Positions 4,540 to 7,527 of a stretch of DNA of 7,527 nucleotides are shown piece after piece. Numbering within the stretch: position 1 is the stretch's first letter; each line of letters opens with the position of its first letter. The stretch spans positions 1-7,527 of the forward strand of contig JASHTR010000015.1 in assembly GCA_030040455.1 (NCBI GenBank), written 5' to 3'. Position numbers and translations under genes: made by a program. This stretch comes from Terriglobia bacterium. GTDB taxonomy: Bacteria; Acidobacteriota; Terriglobia; UBA7540. A model generated the notes under the pieces. That model had not been told where the DNA came from and ran no database searches. It saw only the letters and a list, made by a program, of their open reading frames with translations.

Positions 4540-7389
4540 ATGAATAATTTGAAGGCGCTTGAACAACTGGGCCAGGCCGTCTGGCTGGACTTTATTCGCC
4601 GTAGCCTCATGACCAGCGGCGAGCTGAAAAGACTCGTGGAGGAAGATGGCGCAAGCGGCGTTACCTCCAACCCTTCGATTTTCGAAAAGGCGATTGTGGG
4701 CAGCACGGACTATACGGCCGCAATCGATGATCTTTACCGCCAGGGTGGAAGCGACCCGATGAAGGTTTTTGAGGGCGTTGCCATCCCAGACATTCAGGCG
4801 GCCGCCGACGTCTTCCGGCCAGTTTATGAAAGCACCAGGCGGCGCGACGGCTACGTGAGCCTGGAAGTCTCTCCCTATCTCGCCCTGGAGACACAAAAGA
4901 CCATTGAAGAAGCCCGGCGGCTGTGGAAGATGGCAGGGCGCGAGAACGTCATGATCAAGGTGCCGGGCACTGTGGAAGGTCTTCCGGCCATCCAGCAACT
5001 TCTGAGCGAAGGCATCAACATCAATATCACGCTTCTCTTTGCCGTCGAGCGCTACGAGCAGGTGGCGGAGGCCTACCTTGCGGCCCTTGAGACCTATTCG
5101 AAAAACGGAGGAGATCTCAGCAAGATCGGGAGCGTGGCAAGCTTCTTTGTCAGCCGGATTGATACATTGGTGGAGCAGCAGGCCGCGGAACGCCTGAAAA
5201 CCGCTTCAAGCGCCACCGAGCGCGCGCTGCTGCGCAGCATTGCAGGAAAAATCGCCATCGCCAACGCGAAGCTTGCTTACCAGCAATATAAAGAAATTTT
5301 TGCCACTAGCCGGTGGAAAGCTCTCGAAAAGAAAGGCGCGCAGACGCAGCGGCTGCTGTGGGCGAGCACCAGCACGAAGAACCCGAAATACAGTGACGTG
5401 CTTTACGTGGAAGAGTTGATCGGGCGCGACACGGTCAATACCATCCCCATGCAAACTCTGGAGGCTTTCCGGGATCATGGCCGCGCGCGCCTCAGCCTCG
5501 AAGAAGGGCTTGAAGAGGCGCATGACACGATGGAAGTGCTCGCGGAAACGGGCATCTCCATGAAAAGCGTCACCGATCAGCTTACCCGCGACGGAGTGCG
5601 GCTTTTCGCCGATGCTTTTGACAAGCTGCTGAACGCTTTGGACCGGCAGTGCAAAATTGGCGTGAAAGGGCATCCGGACCGTCAGACCCTTGCCCTGCCC
5701 CAACCGCTTTCGGACGCCTTCAAAGCGTCACTCGAAGACTGGCACGTTAAGGGTAACGTGCGGCGTCTTTGGGCGCGCGACGCAACGCTTTGGACCGGGG
5801 CCGACGAGGGCAACTGGATGGCTTGGCTTGGCATTACCGAAGATCAGCTCGTCCACAAGCATCATCTCGAAGCCGTGGCCTCGGACGTGCAACAGGCGGG
5901 GTTTACGCATGCCCTTTTGCTTGGCATGGGCGGATCGAGCCTTTGCCCGGAAGTGATGTCCCGGACGTTTGGCAAGATTGCCGGTCATCCAGAGCTCCAC
6001 GTTCTTGATTCCACCGATCCCGCGCAGGTCAGAGCCACTGAAAATAGAGTGGACCTCGCTAAGACGCTTTTCATTGTATCCAGCAAGTCGGGAAGCACGC
6101 TGGAGCCCAACATTTTCAAAGACTATTTTTACGAGCGTGCCTGCCAAGTTGCAGGGGATGGAAGCGCGGGAAGCCGCTTCATCGCCATCACGGATCCCGG
6201 ATCGAGACTCCAGGCAGTCGCCGAAAGCGACGGCTTCCGCCACATCTTCCTCGGCGTTCCGGGCATCGGTGGACGTTATTCGGCGCTCTCGGACTTTGGC
6301 ATGGTCCCCGCTTCCATTATGGGAGTCGACGTGCCAAAGCTTCTGGATGCCGCCGAGGTAATGGCAACATCGTGCAGCTCCTGCGTTCCCATCGAAAAAA
6401 ATCCGGGGGTGGTGTTGGGACACGTTCTGGGAGCGCTTGCGAAGCAAGGGCATGACAAAGTAACTCTTATCACTTCTCCGGGCATCCGGGACTTCGGCGC
6501 CTGGCTTGAACAGCTACTGGCGGAATCCACCGGCAAGCAAGGCCGGGGCCTGATTCCCGTAGAGGGGGAACGCTTGGGACCGCCGGAGGTATACGGCAAT
6601 GACCGCATCTTCGCGTACCTGCGTCTCGATTCGGAGCCGGACGAGGAGCAGGATGGCACCATCGCGCGTTTGGAAAAGGCCGGCCAGCCTGTTATCCGCA
6701 TCTCGCTGGAAGATCGTTACGATCTCGGCCGCGAGTTTTTCCGCTGGGAAATCGCAACCGCTGTTGCCGGATCGCTGATCGGCATCAACGCTTTCAATCA
6801 GCCGGACGTAGAGGCAAGTAAAGTGGCAACGCGCAAACTGACGGCGGAATATGAAAAGAGCGGCTCGTTGCCCGCCGAAACGCCAATCCTCGTGGAGGAG
6901 GGCATCCAGCTCTTTGCCGATCCTGCGAACGCTGAATCCCTCAAGGCAAAGGGGAAAACGCTGGTGGAAAATTTGCGCGCTCATTTAAATCGTCTTCAAC
7001 CTGGCGACTACTTCGCTCTGCTCGCCTATATCGAGATGAGCGCCCCTCACGAAGAGACGCTTGAAGGGATTCGGCATGCAGTGCGCGACTCCCGGCGCGT
7101 TGCCACCTGCCTCGGCTTCGGGCCTCGTTTCCTGCACTCAACCGGACAGGCGTATAAAGGCGGACCGAATACCGGCGTTTTTCTGCAAATTACCTGCGAC
7201 GATCGGGAGGATTTGCCAATTCCTGGCCACAAGTTCACCTTTGGCGTGGTTAAAGCTGCGCAAGCACGTGGGGATTTTGAAGTGCTGGCGGGCCGCAATC
7301 GCCGCCTGCTGCGCGCGCACCTGGGAGCCGACGTGAAGGCAGGCCTCAAAACCCTTCAACAAGCGGTTATGAAGGCTCTTGCCGGTTGA
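4540..7389 (+). CDS. tal-pgi: Bifunctional transaldolase / glucose-6-phosphate isomerase
   Basis: The product is a 949-residue fusion. The transaldolase half (about 1-370) moves a dihydroxyacetone unit between sugar phosphates. It has Asp17 (WLDF), TSNPSIF (42-48), Glu109 in SLEVSP, the Schiff-base Lys140 in NVMIKVPGT (136-144), Thr164 in NITLLF, and GSVASFFVSRID (197-208). The isomerase half (about 400-949) interconverts glucose 6-phosphate and fructose 6-phosphate. It has LGMGGSS (461-467), the phosphate-binding SSKSGST (514-520), GGRYS (577-581), the catalytic-base-type Glu662 in ESTGK (662-666), and NQPDVEASK (753-761), whose Lys761 matches the conserved C-terminal Lys. The C-terminal stretch HSTGQAYKGGPNTGVF (866-881) is typical of these fusions. 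The length is normal for this known architecture, and no frame break is seen. Fructose 6-phosphate from the first half is the substrate of the second, so the fusion links the pentose phosphate pathway to glycolysis or gluconeogenesis. The linker (about 370-400) is short. Confidence 0.95.
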   Translation: MNNLKALEQLGQAVWLDFIRRSLMTSGELKRLVEEDGASGVTSNPSIFEKAIVGSTDYTAAIDDLYRQGGSDPMKVFEGVAIPDIQAAADVFRPVYESTRRRDGYVSLEVSPYLALETQKTIEEARRLWKMAGRENVMIKVPGTVEGLPAIQQLLSEGININITLLFAVERYEQVAEAYLAALETYSKNGGDLSKIGSVASFFVSRIDTLVEQQAAERLKTASSATERALLRSIAGKIAIANAKLAYQQYKEIFATSRWKALEKKGAQTQRLLWASTSTKNPKYSDVLYVEELIGRDTVNTIPMQTLEAFRDHGRARLSLEEGLEEAHDTMEVLAETGISMKSVTDQLTRDGVRLFADAFDKLLNALDRQCKIGVKGHPDRQTLALPQPLSDAFKASLEDWHVKGNVRRLWARDATLWTGADEGNWMAWLGITEDQLVHKHHLEAVASDVQQAGFTHALLLGMGGSSLCPEVMSRTFGKIAGHPELHVLDSTDPAQVRATENRVDLAKTLFIVSSKSGSTLEPNIFKDYFYERACQVAGDGSAGSRFIAITDPGSRLQAVAESDGFRHIFLGVPGIGGRYSALSDFGMVPASIMGVDVPKLLDAAEVMATSCSSCVPIEKNPGVVLGHVLGALAKQGHDKVTLITSPGIRDFGAWLEQLLAESTGKQGRGLIPVEGERLGPPEVYGNDRIFAYLRLDSEPDEEQDGTIARLEKAGQPVIRISLEDRYDLGREFFRWEIATAVAGSLIGINAFNQPDVEASKVATRKLTAEYEKSGSLPAETPILVEEGIQLFADPANAESLKAKGKTLVENLRAHLNRLQPGDYFALLAYIEMSAPHEETLEGIRHAVRDSRRVATCLGFGPRFLHSTGQAYKGGPNTGVFLQITCDDREDLPIPGHKFTFGVVKAAQARGDFEVLAGRNRRLLRAHLGADVKAGLKTLQQAVMKALAG

Positions 7390-7407
7390 TGTTCCTTCCG
7401 GATTCCC

Positions 7408-7435
7408 TTGGCGATGGCATTCATCGTGATAAAAT
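7408..7435 (+). promoter_or_regulatory. Promoter of the right-edge gene, leaderless geometry
   Basis: The -35 box TTGGCG (7408-7413, four of six matches to TTGACA) and the -10 box TAAAAT (7430-7435, five of six) are separated by 16 bp. Seven nt separate the -10 box from ATG 7443, so the predicted start site falls at the ATG itself. The 7 nt (TCAGCTT) hold no Shine-Dalgarno sequence. No clear terminator lies in the 18 nt between the tal-pgi stop and this promoter, so read-through from the upstream unit is also possible. Confidence 0.55.
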
Positions 7436-7442
7436 TCAGCTT

Positions 7443-7527
7443 ATGTACATCGAAGAGACCATCCAGTTCATTCTGGAGACGCAGGCCAAACACGAAATTG
7501 CTATTCAGCAATCCGACGAGCGCTTTG
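7443..7527 (+). CDS. Hypothetical protein, N-terminal fragment, helical (3' truncated)
   Basis: The frame runs from ATG 7443 to the right edge: 28 complete codons with no stop. The start is chosen from the promoter-like sequence ending at 7435 and the lack of a better candidate. The visible residues, MYIEETIQFILETQAKHEIA and on to SDERF, are charged, lack Pro and Gly, and space Ile/Leu/Ala so as to suggest a helix or coiled coil. There is no signal peptide or membrane segment. From memory it resembles the start of small coiled-coil hypothetical proteins in Acidobacteria, but I cannot name a family or a function. It begins 53 nt after tal-pgi and probably has its own promoter. Confidence 0.6.
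   Translation, partial: MYIEETIQFILETQAKHEIAIQQSDERF

Noticed and set aside
4324..4998. A 224-codon - strand frame across the rpiB/tal-pgi junction
   Set aside because: It is antisense to the catalytic regions of two confidently identified enzymes and has no recognisable domain.
4540..7389. Possible assembly artefact or frameshift joining two separate genes
   Set aside because: The frame is continuous, the transaldolase-isomerase order and total length match a known fused family, and no internal ribosome binding site with a start is evident at the junction.

Overview
The window looks like a chromosomal stretch of a moderately GC-rich bacterium. The best guess is an acidobacterium (Terriglobia-type). 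The pointers are the fused transaldolase/glucose-6-phosphate isomerase, the actinobacterial/acidobacterial style of the transhydrogenase, and two intergenic palindromic repeats of a kind I associate with Acidobacteria and other environmental genomes. The taxon is an inference; no rRNA or marker gene is present. All genes are on the + strand. There are no tRNAs, rRNAs, CRISPR arrays, transposase genes or phage genes.

Layout. (1) 1-1230: 3' part of a B12-binding radical SAM enzyme of the DUF4070 type, cut by the left edge. (2) 1231-1498: intergenic region with a small hairpin and, at its right end, a -10-like TATAAT placed so that transcription would begin at the start codon of the next gene. 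(3) 1499-2881: soluble pyridine nucleotide transhydrogenase (sthA). (4) 2889-2972: nested inverted repeat. (5) 2991-3887: ROK-family sugar kinase-like protein whose ATP-binding motifs are badly eroded while its sugar-side and catalytic residues are kept. (6) 3905-3988: second long imperfect hairpin repeat. (7) 4054-4521: ribose-5-phosphate isomerase B (rpiB), followed after 18 nt by (8) 4540-7389: a 949-residue transaldolase/glucose-6-phosphate isomerase fusion. (9) 7408-7435: a recognisable promoter whose predicted start site coincides with the ATG of (10), a protein at 7443 cut off by the right edge.

Function. rpiB and tal-pgi form a tight two-gene unit covering the non-oxidative pentose phosphate steps plus the fructose-6-P/glucose-6-P interconversion. 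SthA exchanges reducing equivalents between NADPH and NADH, so it fits beside a pentose phosphate module. The ROK protein between them may be a glucokinase-like enzyme or, given its eroded nucleotide motifs, a sugar-binding sensor. The radical SAM gene seems unrelated.

The core enzymes are ordinary. The points most worth a second look are the ROK protein with a missing phosphate-loop signature, the matching leaderless-promoter geometry at two genes, and the repeat element that abuts, and confuses, the ROK start codon.
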